Source: Streptomyces sp. NBRC 110035
GTDB taxonomy: Bacteria; Actinomycetota; Actinomycetes; Streptomycetales; Streptomycetaceae
Length of the DNA stretch: 64,000 nucleotides
Reading direction: 5' to 3'
NCBI RefSeq assembly: GCF_000829695.1
Contig: NZ_BBNN01000033.1
Span: 84,910 to 148,909 of the forward strand
Of the stretch, positions 40,257 through 49,641 are shown in pieces. The notes below the pieces were generated by a model, which searched no databases, had not been told where the DNA came from, and saw only the letters and a list, made by a program, of their open reading frames with translations. Within the stretch, counting starts at the first letter, position 1; every line of letters begins with the position of its first letter. The position numbers and the translations under genes are program-made.

Positions 40257-41571
40257 GCTCCTATTGGCTGTCAAGCGGCGGTGAGCCAGTCGCGGTAGGT
40301 GTTGGCGAGGTCGTCGTCTCGGCGGATTCCGCGTTCGAGGGTGGAGATCGTGGCGGGCCAGACTCCGAAGTGGCAGGCCGCTGCGGTGAGGGTGATGTTC
40401 TTCGACTGTCGCAGGGGCCGCAGGTCGGCTGTGTCGGGGCTGGTGACCGTGGTGGTCAGGCAGCGGAACACCTCCCGGGCGATGGCCCGTTTCAGCAGCC
40501 GGATGATCTCCTTTCTTGGTTCGGCCGGCGGCGGTCTGCCGTGCCACATAGTCGCGGGTGCGGGGATCGCTGGACATGCGGACCAGGGCGATGCGGTAGA
40601 GGGCGGCGTTGGCCGCCCGGTCGCCGCCCCGGGACAGGCGATGACGGTTCGTGCGGCCGCTGGAGGCGGGGACCGGGGCGGCTCCGCAGAGGGCGGCGAA
40701 GGACGCCTCGGTCCGCAGGCGTTCGGGATTGCCTCCGGCGGTGACCAGCAGCTGGGCGGCGGTGTCGGGGCCGACGCCGTAGGCGGCCCGCAGGCCGGGG
40801 TTGTGGACGGTGACCTCACTGTCGAGGGCCCGGGTCAGGGCCTGGTGTTCGGCGGTGAGTTCCCTGACGCGCCGGGCGAGGCTCTTCAGCGCGGTGAGGA
40901 CCGCTGTGTGGACCGCGTCCCCGGCCGGTCGCAGCCGGGCCAGGGCGTCGATCCGGTCGGTGCCCTTGAGCTGCCCGAACTTGGCGCGGATGCTCTCGGG
41001 CGCGGTGACGAGGATGTGGGTGATCTGGTTGAGGGCGGCGGTGCGTGCCTTGACGGCGGAGCGGGCGGCGTTGTGCAGGGCGCGTATGCCGGCGACGGTG
41101 TCGTCCTTGGGCGAGCTGGAGGCCCGGCCGGACAGGGCGGCGCGGGCGGCGGCGTAGGCGTCGACGGGGTCGGACTTGCCGATGCGGCGGCGTTCGGCCC
41201 GGTCGGGCCGGTTGACCTCGACGATGTCAAGGCCCGCCGAGCGGGCGGCGCGGGTGAAGCCGGCCCCGTAGGAGGCGGTGCCTTCCACCCCGATCGCCCT
41301 CACGTGGCCGTGGGCGCTGAGGAAGGCCAGGGCCGCGGCGTATCCGGCGGCGGCAGTGGCGAACTCGGCGTCCGCGAGGTGACCGCCGTTGTCGCTGATG
41401 ACCGCGACGTGGACGGTGTCGGCGTGGGAGTCGACCCCGCCGAACACGTACCGGTCCACGGTGTCCTCCGCAGCCTCTGATGTCATGCTGATACTGCCTT
41501 CCCAGCCGAAGGTGGGCGCCGGCCGGGTGGCGCAGACAGGACATTGAAGGGGCTTCTGACCAAGCTCCTAT
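40257..41571 (-). mobile_element. IS110-family insertion sequence
   Basis: The element is about 1.3 kb and carries one transposase gene on the minus strand. Both ends carry the same 8-mer ATAGGAGC in transposase orientation (minus 40264-40257 and minus 41571-41564; GCTCCTAT on the plus strand), in line with IS110 elements, which recombine at a short shared core and lack terminal inverted repeats. The right end sequence GCTTGACAGCCAATAGGAGCATC and left end GATAGGAGCTTGG look like typical streptomycete IS110 ends (from memory). The insertion lies between the AraC-regulator and lhr genes and disrupts neither. About 77 noncoding bases precede the transposase, where IS110 elements encode their bridge RNA. 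Confidence 0.75.
40271..41486 (-). pseudogene. IS110 transposase with a +1 frameshift
   Basis: The N-terminal DEDD (RuvC-like) domain is intact: GVDSHADTVHVAVI, AIGVEGTASYGAGF, RIGKSDPVDAYAAA. The C-terminal Ser domain LCGAAPVPASSGRTNRHRLSRGGDRAANAALYRIALVRMSSDPRTRDYVARQTAAGRTKK is also intact up to about 40515. There the frame breaks: continuing gives GDHPAAETG, while the +1 frame gives the expected EIIRLLKRAIAREVF and a natural C-terminus ending at 40271 (TISTLERGIRRDDDLANTYRDWLTAA). The minus-strand sequence at the break is AAGAAAGGAG, one base longer than expected. Without recoding, the protein reads through into unrelated sequence for some 370 residues. The simplest view is a one-base insertion that inactivates it. 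Confidence 0.85.
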
Positions 41572-41731
41572 CAGGTCATGTTCCGCCCGGCCGGAGCCAT
41601 GAGAACAGGCCCCGGCGGCCGGACAGAACAACGCGAAGACAGCCCAGCAGGACGTCAGTCAGTGCCCGGGTCACGACCACCGGAACCCGAGTATCAGCAT
41701 CAATGTCAGTGCCCGGGTGCAGGATGGACGC
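41572..41731 (+). other. Upstream region of lhr with a 14-bp direct repeat
   Basis: GTCAGTGCCCGGGT occurs at 41658-41671 and again at 41705-41718, 47 bases apart, the second copy ending 13 bases before the lhr start. No gene is supported in this spacer, which abuts the IS110 element. Confidence 0.6.
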
Positions 41732-44700
41732 ATGGTCAGTACTCCGCACCCGGCCCTGGACGGCTTCTCCGCCGCGACCCGCGGCTGGTTCGCGGGTGCG
41801 TTCTCCACGCCCACCGCGGCCCAGGCGGGCGCGTGGCGTGCCCTCCGGGAGGGTTCGGACGTGCTGGTGGTCGCCCCCACCGGCTCCGGCAAGACACTGG
41901 CCGCCTTCCTCGCGGCCCTGGACCAGCTGGCCGCCGCGCCTCCGCCCGCGGACCACCACAAGCGCTGCCGCGTCCTGTACGTCTCCCCGCTCAAGGCCCT
42001 GGCCGTCGACGTCGAGCGCAATCTGCGCAGCCCGCTGACCGGCATCCGCCAGGAGTCCGTGCGCCTGGGGCTGCCCGAGCCCGAGGTGAAGGTCGGGATC
42101 CGTTCCGGCGACACCCCGCCCGCCGAGCGACGGGCCCTGGCCACCCGCCCGCCGGACATCCTGATCACCACCCCGGAGTCCTTGTTCCTGATGCTGACGT
42201 CAGCCGCGCGCGACGCGCTGACGGGCGTCGAGACGGTGATCCTGGACGAGGTGCACGCGGTCGCCGGTACCAAGCGCGGGGCGCATCTGGGGCTGTCCCT
42301 GGAGCGGCTGGACGAGCTGCTGCCCCGGCCGGCCCGCCGTATCGGCCTGTCGGCGACGGTCCGTCCGGTCGACGAGATCGCCCGTTTCCTGTCCCCGCGC
42401 GGCAGGGTGGAGATCGTCCAGCCGGATTCGGGCAAGGAGTTCGACCTGTCCGTCGTGGTCCCGGTCGAGGACCTGGGCGAGCTGAGCGGCTCTCCGGCGG
42501 CGGACGGCGCGGAGGGGGCCGGGGGTGCGGAGCGCCCGTCGATCTGGCCGCACGTCGAGGAGCGGATCGCCGACCTGGTCCAGTCCCACCGTTCGACGAT
42601 CGTGTTCGCGAACTCCCGCCGCCTCGCGGAGCGCCTGTGCAACCGGCTCAACGAGATCGCCCACGAGCGGGCCACCGGCGAGCCCCTGGACGAGCACCAC
42701 TCCCCCGCCGAGCCGATGGGCGGCTCCGGAGCCGCCCGGGGCGCACCCGCCGTCATCGCCCGCGCGCACCACGGCTCGGTGTCCAAGGAGCAGCGCGCCC
42801 AGGTCGAGGAGGACCTCAAGGCGGGCCGGCTGCCCGCGGTGGTGGCCACATCCAGCCTTGAACTGGGTATCGACATGGGTGCGGTCGACCTGGTGGTCCA
42901 GGTGGAGTCGCCGCCCTCCGTGGCCTCGGGGCTCCAGCGGGTCGGCCGCGCGGGGCACCAGGTGGGAGCGGTCTCCACGGGGGTGGTGTTCCCGAAGTAC
43001 CGGGGCGACCTCGTCCAGGCCGCCGTGGTCACCGAGCGGATGCGGACGGGCTCCATCGAGTCGCTGCGCGTTCCCGCGAACCCGCTGGACGTGCTGGCCC
43101 AGCAGATCGTCGCCATGACGGCCATGGACACCTGGCAGTTCGACGACCTCCTGGCGGTGGTCCGCCGGGCCGCGCCCTTCGCCTCACTGCCCGAGTCGGC
43201 CTTCACGGCCGTACTGGACATGCTCGCCGGACGCTATCCCTCCGACGCGTTCGCGGAGCTGCGCCCGCGGGTGGTGTGGGACCGGGTCACGGGCGGGATC
43301 ACCGGCCGTCCGGGGGCGCAGCGGCTCGCCGTCACCTCCGGGGGCACCATCCCCGACCGGGGCCTGTTCGGGGTGTTCCTCGCGGGCTCCGACCCCAGGA
43401 AGGGCGGCGGACGGGTCGGCGAGCTCGACGAGGAGATGGTCTACGAGTCCCGCGTCGGCGATGTGTTCACACTCGGCACCAGTTCCTGGCGCATCGAGGA
43501 CATCACGCGCGACCGGGTGCTGGTCTCCCCGGCCCCGGGTGTGCCGGGCCGGCTCCCGTTCTGGAAGGGCGACCAGCTGGGCCGCCCGCTGGAGCTGGGC
43601 CGCGCGGTGGGCGCCTTCCTGCGCGAGGTCGGCTCGCTGTCTCCGCAGGAGGCACGTCCTCGGCTCCTCGCCGCCGGCCTCGACACCTGGGCCGCGGACA
43701 ATGTGCTGTCCTACCTCGGCGAACAGCGCCAGGCCTGCGGCCACGTCCCGGACGACCGCACGATCGTCGTGGAGCGCTTCCGTGACGAGCTCGGCGACTG
43801 GCGGGTCGTCGTGCACTCCCCGTTCGGCGCCCAGGTGCACGCCCCGTGGGCGCTCGCGCTCGGGGCGCGTCTCTCCGAGCGGTACGGCATGGACGCCCAG
43901 GTGATGCACGCCGACGACGGCATCGTGCTGCGCCTGCCGGACGCCGACCTGATGGGCCTGGACCTGCTCGACCAGGAGCCGGTGCGCGCGGGCACCGAGT
44001 ACGACACGGACCAGGCGCCCCTGGGAGCGTCGGACGTCCTCTTCGACAAGGGGGAGGTCGACCAGGTCGTCACCGACCAGGTGGGCGGCTCGGCGCTGTT
44101 CGCGTCCCGCTTCCGCGAGTGCGCCGCCCGTGCGCTGCTGCTGCCGCGCCGCAGTCCCGGCAAGCGCACCCCGCTGTGGCAGCAGCGTCAGCGTGCGTCC
44201 CAGCTGCTCCAGGTGGCGGGCGGGTTCGGGTCGTTCCCGATCGTTCTGGAGGCGGTCCGCGAATGTCTCCAGGACGTCTTCGACGTCCCCGGGCTCGTCG
44301 AGCTGATGGGCGACCTGGAGTCCCGCAGGGTGCGGCTCGTCGAGGTCACCACCCCCGAGCCGTCCCCCTTCGCCCGCTCGCTGCTGTTCGGGTACGTCGC
44401 CCAGTTCCTGTACGAGGGCGACTCCCCGCTCGCCGAGCGCCGCGCGGCGGCCCTGTCGCTGGACTCGCGGCTGCTGGCCGAACTGCTCGGCCGGGCGGAG
44501 CTGCGCGAGCTGCTCGACGCCGAGGTGCTGGCCGAGCTGGAGCGTGAGCTGCTGTGGCTCACCGAGGACCGGCGGGTCAAGGATGCGGAGGGCGTGGCCG
44601 ACCTGCTGCGCGTGCTCGGCCCGCTCACCGGGGCCGAGCTGGCGGAGCGGGGCGCCGAGCCGCGGTGGGCGGCGGACCTGGTGTCGGCGCGCCGTGCGAT

Positions 44701-46687
44701 CCGGGTCCGCGTCGCCGGCACCGAGCACTGGGCGGCGATCGAGGATGCCGGGCGGCTGCGCGACGCGCTGGGCACGGCGCTGCCGGTCGGTGTGCCGGAA
44801 GCGTTCACCGAACCGGTCAAGGATCCGCTCGGCGACCTGCTCGCCCGGTACGCGCGCACGCACGGCCCGTTCACGTCGGCCACGGCCGCGGCCCGCTTCG
44901 GGCTGGGCGTGGCGGTCACCGAGGGCGCCCTGCAGCGGCTCTCGGCGGCGGGCCGGGTGGTCCAGGGCGAGTTCCACCCGGCCGGGATCGGCCAGGAATG
45001 GTGCGACGCGGCCGTGCTGCGCCGGCTGCGCCGCCGTTCCCTGGCGGCCCTGCGGCACGAGCTGGAACCGGTGCCGCCGGCCGCGCTCGCCCAGTTCCTC
45101 CCCCAGTGGCAGCACATCGGCAAGGGGCACACGCTGCGCGGCGTCGACGGTCTGGTGCGGGCGATCGAGCAGTTGCAGGGCGCCTCCGTGCCCGCGTCCG
45201 CCCTGGAGAAGCTGGTCCTGCCCTCCCGGGTGGCGCACTACGCCCCGGCGATGCTGGACGAGCTCACGGCCACCGGCGAGGTGGTGTGGGCGGGTGCCGG
45301 TTCCCTCCCGGGCAAGGACGGCTGGGTCTCGCTCCACCTCGCGGACGCGGCCGCCCTGCTGCTGCCGCCACCGCACCCCCTGGAGACGACCGCCCTGCAC
45401 CAGTCGGTCCTCGACGCCCTTTCCGGCGGCTACGGGCTGTTCTTCCGCCAGATCGCCGACCAGGTCCGCGCCACCACCCACCCGGAGGCCACCGATCCCC
45501 AGCTGGCCGACGCCGTCTGGGACCTGGCCTGGTCCGGCCGGCTGACCAACGACACGCTCGCCCCCCTGCGCTCGCTGCTGGGCTCGGGCCGCACCGCGGG
45601 CTCCACCGCCCACCGCGCGAAGCGCCCGGCCCCGCGCGGGCGCTACGGCTCGCTCACGGCAGCCGCCCGCGGCACCTCCCGTACCGGCCCTCCGACGGTG
45701 GCCGGTCGCTGGTCGCTGCTGCCGGACCGGGAGACCGATCCCACGGTCCGCGCCCACGCGCTGGCCCGCACCCTGCTCGACCGGCACGGCGTGGTCACCC
45801 GGGGCGCGGTGGCCGCGGAGGGCGTCGAAGGCGGTTTCTCCGCGGTCTACCGCGTGCTGTCGGCCTTCGAGGAGACCGGGCAGGCCCGCCGCGGCTATGT
45901 GGTGGAAGGGCTGGGGGCCGCTCAGTTCGCCATGGACGGCGCCGTGGACCGCCTCCGCGCGGCGGCCAACGCCCTCGACCGGGGCGACGCCCCGCCCGGG
46001 CCCGTCCCGGGGGACTCGTTCGAGGGCGTCCCCTTCGCCGGCGGCACCGATCCCCTCGCTCTGCACGGCTTCACTCCGCCCGTCGATTCCGCCGACGGCT
46101 CTCCCGAGCCCGCACCCGGCCACGACGGCTTCCCGCACCTCCCGGACGGCGGCGGCCGGGCACCGTACCCGCGGCCGTCGCCGGGCGACTACGTCTCCCC
46201 GCGCGACCTCGCCCCGCAGGAGCCCGGCTCCCGGCAGCAGGGGAGGCGCCCGTCGTACGACCCGTTCGCGGGCCGGCGCACCGGCCCCGACCGCGCCCTG
46301 CGGGCCGTGGTCCTGGCCGCCGCCGACCCCGCGAACGCGTACGGGGCGGCCCTGGGCTGGCCCGAGCCCCCGACGGGCGCCGGACACAAGCCGGGACGCA
46401 AGGCGGGTTCGCTGGTGGTCCTCGTCGACGGTGAGCTGACGCTCTACGTGGAGCGCGGCGGCAAGACGGTGCTGGCCTGGCCCGCGGACCCGGACGGCGA
46501 ACCCGCCGACGACCCCCGTCTCCCCGTGGCGGCGGAGGCGCTCGCCGGAGCAGCCCGTGCGGGCTCCCTCGGCACGGTCACCGTGGAGCGGGTCAACGGT
46601 GCCCCGGCCCTGACCTCCCCGCTCGGGACGCTCCTGGAGGCCTCGGGCTTCGTCGCCACCCCCAGAGGTCTGCGCCTCCGCGCCTGA
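41732..46687 (+). CDS. lhr: Lhr-type large ATP-dependent helicase
   Basis: The 1651-residue superfamily 2 helicase has Walker A VVAPTGSGKTLAAFLAALD near residue 50, motif Ia YVSPLKALAVDVERNL, DEVH box VILDEVHAVAG near 172, motif III GLSATVRPVDEIARFL, and the C-terminal RecA motifs SSLELGIDMGAVDLV and LQRVGRAGHQVG. A winged helix and a beta-barrel follow (Lhr core), then the long Lhr C-terminal region. Family members unwind RNA:DNA and DNA forks with 3'-5' polarity and act in DNA repair. It is longer than mycobacterial Lhr because of a Pro/Gly-rich insert near residues 1420-1510. The ATG at 41732 has AGGATGG upstream. The DNA-repair glycosylase gene nei lies directly downstream. Confidence 0.95.
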   Translation: MVSTPHPALDGFSAATRGWFAGAFSTPTAAQAGAWRALREGSDVLVVAPTGSGKTLAAFLAALDQLAAAPPPADHHKRCRVLYVSPLKALAVDVERNLRSPLTGIRQESVRLGLPEPEVKVGIRSGDTPPAERRALATRPPDILITTPESLFLMLTSAARDALTGVETVILDEVHAVAGTKRGAHLGLSLERLDELLPRPARRIGLSATVRPVDEIARFLSPRGRVEIVQPDSGKEFDLSVVVPVEDLGELSGSPAADGAEGAGGAERPSIWPHVEERIADLVQSHRSTIVFANSRRLAERLCNRLNEIAHERATGEPLDEHHSPAEPMGGSGAARGAPAVIARAHHGSVSKEQRAQVEEDLKAGRLPAVVATSSLELGIDMGAVDLVVQVESPPSVASGLQRVGRAGHQVGAVSTGVVFPKYRGDLVQAAVVTERMRTGSIESLRVPANPLDVLAQQIVAMTAMDTWQFDDLLAVVRRAAPFASLPESAFTAVLDMLAGRYPSDAFAELRPRVVWDRVTGGITGRPGAQRLAVTSGGTIPDRGLFGVFLAGSDPRKGGGRVGELDEEMVYESRVGDVFTLGTSSWRIEDITRDRVLVSPAPGVPGRLPFWKGDQLGRPLELGRAVGAFLREVGSLSPQEARPRLLAAGLDTWAADNVLSYLGEQRQACGHVPDDRTIVVERFRDELGDWRVVVHSPFGAQVHAPWALALGARLSERYGMDAQVMHADDGIVLRLPDADLMGLDLLDQEPVRAGTEYDTDQAPLGASDVLFDKGEVDQVVTDQVGGSALFASRFRECAARALLLPRRSPGKRTPLWQQRQRASQLLQVAGGFGSFPIVLEAVRECLQDVFDVPGLVELMGDLESRRVRLVEVTTPEPSPFARSLLFGYVAQFLYEGDSPLAERRAAALSLDSRLLAELLGRAELRELLDAEVLAELERELLWLTEDRRVKDAEGVADLLRVLGPLTGAELAERGAEPRWAADLVSARRAIRVRVAGTEHWAAIEDAGRLRDALGTALPVGVPEAFTEPVKDPLGDLLARYARTHGPFTSATAAARFGLGVAVTEGALQRLSAAGRVVQGEFHPAGIGQEWCDAAVLRRLRRRSLAALRHELEPVPPAALAQFLPQWQHIGKGHTLRGVDGLVRAIEQLQGASVPASALEKLVLPSRVAHYAPAMLDELTATGEVVWAGAGSLPGKDGWVSLHLADAAALLLPPPHPLETTALHQSVLDALSGGYGLFFRQIADQVRATTHPEATDPQLADAVWDLAWSGRLTNDTLAPLRSLLGSGRTAGSTAHRAKRPAPRGRYGSLTAAARGTSRTGPPTVAGRWSLLPDRETDPTVRAHALARTLLDRHGVVTRGAVAAEGVEGGFSAVYRVLSAFEETGQARRGYVVEGLGAAQFAMDGAVDRLRAAANALDRGDAPPGPVPGDSFEGVPFAGGTDPLALHGFTPPVDSADGSPEPAPGHDGFPHLPDGGGRAPYPRPSPGDYVSPRDLAPQEPGSRQQGRRPSYDPFAGRRTGPDRALRAVVLAAADPANAYGAALGWPEPPTGAGHKPGRKAGSLVVLVDGELTLYVERGGKTVLAWPADPDGEPADDPRLPVAAEALAGAARAGSLGTVTVERVNGAPALTSPLGTLLEASGFVATPRGLRLRA

Positions 46688-46963
46688 CCCGGTCCTGCCG
46701 GCCGTTTACGGCCCCACCCGGGGCTGTTCGGTCTGCCCGGTGGATCATTCCGGGTGAACGGGGTGGTGCGCACTCCTCCCGCGCTCGGGCCCACTCGATC
46801 GGGAGGGGCCGGGCCCGGCCCGGGAGTGATCTTCCTCGAGCCGGCTTCCTCCCCTTTGCGGAGAACCGGGCCGGACCCGGCTCACCCCAGCCGGGCAGCC
46901 CCTGCGGCCCGCCCGGCCACGCGCTCCCCCGGACACCCCCCGACGACGTGCCACCCTTGACCC
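46688..46963. other. Intergenic region between lhr and nei
   Basis: No gene is supported in these 276 bases. Close to the lhr stop there is a short hairpin GGCCGT-TT-ACGGCC (46700-46713). The remainder is GC-rich and without repeats that I could recognise; the nei promoter is presumably here. Confidence 0.4.
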
Positions 46964-47764
46964 ATGCCCGAAGGAGACACCGTCCTGCAGGCCGCGGAGC
47001 GGCTGCACAGCGCCCTCGCGGACACGGTGCTGACCCGCAGCGACCTCCGGGTGCCCAGGTTCGCCACGGCCGACCTCACCGGCCGTACCGTCCTGGACGT
47101 CACGCCGCGCGGCAAGCACCTCCTCACCCGCGTCGAGGGCGGTCTGACCCTGCACTCGCACCTGCGGATGGACGGCTCCTGGCGGGTCTACGCGAACGGG
47201 CGGCGCTGGACCGGCGGCCCCACCCACCAGATCCGCGCGATCCTGGGCAACGCCGACCGCACCGCCGTCGGCTACCGCCTGCCTGTCCTCGAACTCCTGC
47301 GGACCACCGACGAGGACCGCGTGGTCGGCCATCTCGGCCCCGATCTCCTCGGCCCGGACTGGGACTCCGCCCTGGCACTGGCCAACCTGCTGCGCGACCC
47401 GGCCCGCCCGCTCGGCGAGGCCCTCCTCGACCAGCGCAACCTCGCCGGTATCGGCAACGTGTACAAGAGCGAGCTCTGTTTCCTGCTCGGCAACACGCCC
47501 TGGCTCCCCGTCGGCGCCCTGCCCGTCGAACGCGCCGCACAGCTGCCCGAACTCGCCAGGAAGCTGCTGGAGCACAACCGCGACCGCCCCGTCCGCAGCA
47601 CCACGGGCCGCCGCGACCAGAACCTGTTCGTCTACGGCCGCGCGGCCCGCCCCTGCCTGCGCTGCCGCACCCCGGTCCGCCGGGCCGACCAGGGCGACGG
47701 CTCCCGCGACCGCCCCACCTACTGGTGCCCCGCCTGCCAGCAGGGCCCGGCCCCCGGCTCCTGA
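46964..47764 (+). CDS. nei: Fpg/Nei-family DNA glycosylase (endonuclease VIII)
   Basis: The 266-residue enzyme begins MPEGDTVLQAAERLH: the mature N-terminal proline and Glu2 are the catalytic pair of Fpg/Nei glycosylases, and the GDTV context is Nei type rather than Fpg (PELPEV). The H2TH region is LLDQRNLAGIGNVYKSELCFL near residue 155. A C-terminal zinc finger is present (CLRCRTPV...YWCPACQQ). It removes oxidised pyrimidines and cuts the abasic site. All catalytic features are intact. No operon partner follows. Confidence 0.95.
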   Translation: MPEGDTVLQAAERLHSALADTVLTRSDLRVPRFATADLTGRTVLDVTPRGKHLLTRVEGGLTLHSHLRMDGSWRVYANGRRWTGGPTHQIRAILGNADRTAVGYRLPVLELLRTTDEDRVVGHLGPDLLGPDWDSALALANLLRDPARPLGEALLDQRNLAGIGNVYKSELCFLLGNTPWLPVGALPVERAAQLPELARKLLEHNRDRPVRSTTGRRDQNLFVYGRAARPCLRCRTPVRRADQGDGSRDRPTYWCPACQQGPAPGS

Positions 47765-47915
47765 ACCGGCGTGAACCGGCGCCCCGAACCGGTATGTGAC
47801 GCCCCGCCAGGTCCCCTCGCCCCTTCCCCGTACGGCAACCGGCCCCTATGGCCCCGCCGTCCGCACCCCTCCGTCACCGGTGCCACCGGCGGCATCGGCA
47901 GCGACGCGGCGGCCT

Positions 47916-48287
47916 TCACCATGGGCCGGATTCCCAGCCCGAGCGGGGGTGTGGCGATGCCCCGGTGACGTCCTCGGGCGAAGTGCCCCCCGGTGAGGGG
48001 GTGGGCGGTGAGTCGCCTCCGGCCGCGATGCCCGCGGCCGGGGCGCCGTCTCCCGCTCTCCGGGGCCGGGCCCGCCGCCACCGCCCGTCCGCCAGGGCGC
48101 CCTTCGCCCGGCCCTTCGGCATGCAGTGCACCGGAATCAGACTCAGTCCCCAGCCACCGGCCGCGAGTGCCGCCTCCCGCACCCCGGCGTCGGGCGCGAG
48201 CAGCAGCCTCGTCGCGGCCCACCACCACAGGGCCCCGAGCCCCAGCACAGCGCCCCGGGCGCCCCAGTGAACCGCCCGCGCCCTCAT
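47916..48287 (-). CDS. Small putative membrane protein of unknown function
   Basis: The 123-residue product has one clear hydrophobic segment (GARGAVLGLGALWWWAATRLLLA) and a second weaker one (REAALAAGGWGLSLIPVHCMP), followed by a basic, Pro/Gly/Ser-rich tail that looks disordered. The ATG at 48287 is supported by GGAGGTGGAGG. I recognise no domain. Codon bias (high third-position GC) holds through the two hydrophobic segments but is less clear in the tail, so the C-terminus is less certain. Confidence 0.6.
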   Translation of the reverse strand: MRARAVHWGARGAVLGLGALWWWAATRLLLAPDAGVREAALAAGGWGLSLIPVHCMPKGRAKGALADGRWRRARPRRAGDGAPAAGIAAGGDSPPTPSPGGTSPEDVTGASPHPRSGWESGPW

Positions 48288-48484
48288 GGCCTCCACCTCC
48301 AGCCGGACGCCGGGAGGCGGCTCACCCGGGCGACCGGGGCGCACCGACGGCACTCGGACGCAGCAGGCGCTTCGCTGGCCGCCGCACCGGTGCTCCCACG
48401 CGTCCCCCGGGCTCCGTATACCTCACGTGCTGCGCACCCGCCCGGCCCGGCTCGCTGCCGCTCAGGGCAGCGCCCGGGGCCACG

Positions 48485-48955
48485 TCACCCGTTCTCGGCC
48501 TGGAACATCCAGTGCTGCTTCTCCAGATCCGCCGTCACCGCGATGAGGAGGTCCTGGCTCACCGGGTCCGCCTCGCCGGTCGCACCGACCCGTTCACGCA
48601 TCCGCGCGATCACCGCGCCCAGCGCGTCCGCCAGGGCGCCCACCGCGACCGTGTCGTCGACCCAGCCCTCGGGTGTCACCCCGATGCCGCTGCCGACGGC
48701 CACCGTGGCGGCACGCCCGTCGGGCGAGACGCCCAGTGCCGCGGCGCGCTCCGCGACGGTGTCGGCGTGTGTCCGCGCGAGGGTCACCACCTCGTCGAGC
48801 TGCAGGTGCACGGAACGGAAGCGCTGCCCGACCACGTTCCAGTGGATCTGCTTCGACACGAGGCTGAGGTCCACCAGGTCGACGAGGGCTCCCTGGAGCG
48901 CCTCGGACACGGTCTTCAGGTTCTCGTCGGACAATGGGCTCTTCACGACGTACAT
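48485..48955 (-). CDS. dpsB: Dps-family ferritin-like DNA-binding protein
   Basis: The 156-residue protein has the Dps ferroxidase motif SKQIHWNVVGQRFRSVHLQLDEVV (residues about 33-57) with His, His, Asp and Glu ligands, and the usual four-helix bundle length. There is no long basic N- or C-terminal tail, so DNA binding by a tail is not expected. Dps dodecamers store iron and protect DNA from peroxide. Position beside clgR suggests the DpsB protein of S. coelicolor (from memory). I chose ATG 48955, five bases after GGAGG; a GTG at 48961 overlaps the ribosome site. Confidence 0.93.
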   Translation of the reverse strand: MYVVKSPLSDENLKTVSEALQGALVDLVDLSLVSKQIHWNVVGQRFRSVHLQLDEVVTLARTHADTVAERAAALGVSPDGRAATVAVGSGIGVTPEGWVDDTVAVGALADALGAVIARMRERVGATGEADPVSQDLLIAVTADLEKQHWMFQAENG

Positions 48956-49170
48956 CCGCACCTCCGTGGCTGGTCCCCCGCATGGTCTCTCGTTCCCTCA
49001 ACCATGGCGGTCACGCCTCGGACCGGCAAACGCACACATGCGCGGGGACCGGAGGAAGCACGGTCCCGGAACGCGGACAGGCGAAACCCCGGCGACGCCC
49101 CTCCGGATCTCCCGGAAGAGCCCCGACCGGGGCCTGTCACACTGTCCCACCGCGCCGGACGGCGACGACG

Positions 49171-49551
49171 TCAGGCGGCGACGACGTCCACCGCTTCGGC
49201 GGGCGCCTTGATGGTCACCCGCTCCGGTGGCACACCGGCCACCGAGACGGAACCCAGCATCGGGCGAACCGGCGTGGGTACGGGTTCGCTGGGGGTCGCT
49301 GCAGCCGACCGGGCCAGCTCGGCGAGGGCGAGTTCGTCGCTCACTTCCCGCATGAGCTCGGACATCCGTACGTCCAGCGCGTCGCAGATCGCGGAGAGCA
49401 GCTCGGAGGAAGCCTCCTTCTGCCCCCGCTCCACCTCGGAAAGATAGCCGAGTGAGACTCGGGCGGACGAGGAGACTTCGCGCAGAGTACGGCCCTGGCG
49501 CTGGCGCTGCCGACGCAGCACGTCACCCAGCAGGCGACGGAGCAAAATCAT
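49171..49551 (-). CDS. clgR: ClgR, XRE-family regulator of clp protease genes
   Basis: The 126-residue protein has an N-terminal helix-turn-helix ([40 protein letters not shown], residues 22-62) nearly identical to actinobacterial ClgR, which activates clpP1P2, clpC and lon. The C-terminus ends VDVVAA. In Streptomyces the C-terminal Ala-Ala of ClgR is a signal for its own degradation by ClpP, a feedback loop, and this is preserved here. It is downstream of cinA in the rimO-pgsA-cinA-clgR order, but after a 90-base gap, so a promoter of its own is likely. Confidence 0.93.
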   Translation of the reverse strand: MILLRRLLGDVLRRQRQRQGRTLREVSSSARVSLGYLSEVERGQKEASSELLSAICDALDVRMSELMREVSDELALAELARSAAATPSEPVPTPVRPMLGSVSVAGVPPERVTIKAPAEAVDVVAA

Positions 49552-49641
49552 CGGTGGCTCCCTCCTCGGGCCGTGTATCGGGATCCTTCTCGCCCCACCG
49601 TACCGCCTTGCGCCGCGGCCGTGCGGGGAGCGATGTCGTGT

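Noticed and set aside
39345-41486. 713-codon open frame joining the IS110 transposase to the AraC region
   Set aside because: Only the N-terminal part is transposase; after the frameshift at about 40515 it reads non-coding phase through the IS end and the AraC gene.
43184-46387. 1067-codon open frame on the minus strand opposite lhr
   Set aside because: Antisense shadow of lhr with no recognisable motif and no ribosome site.
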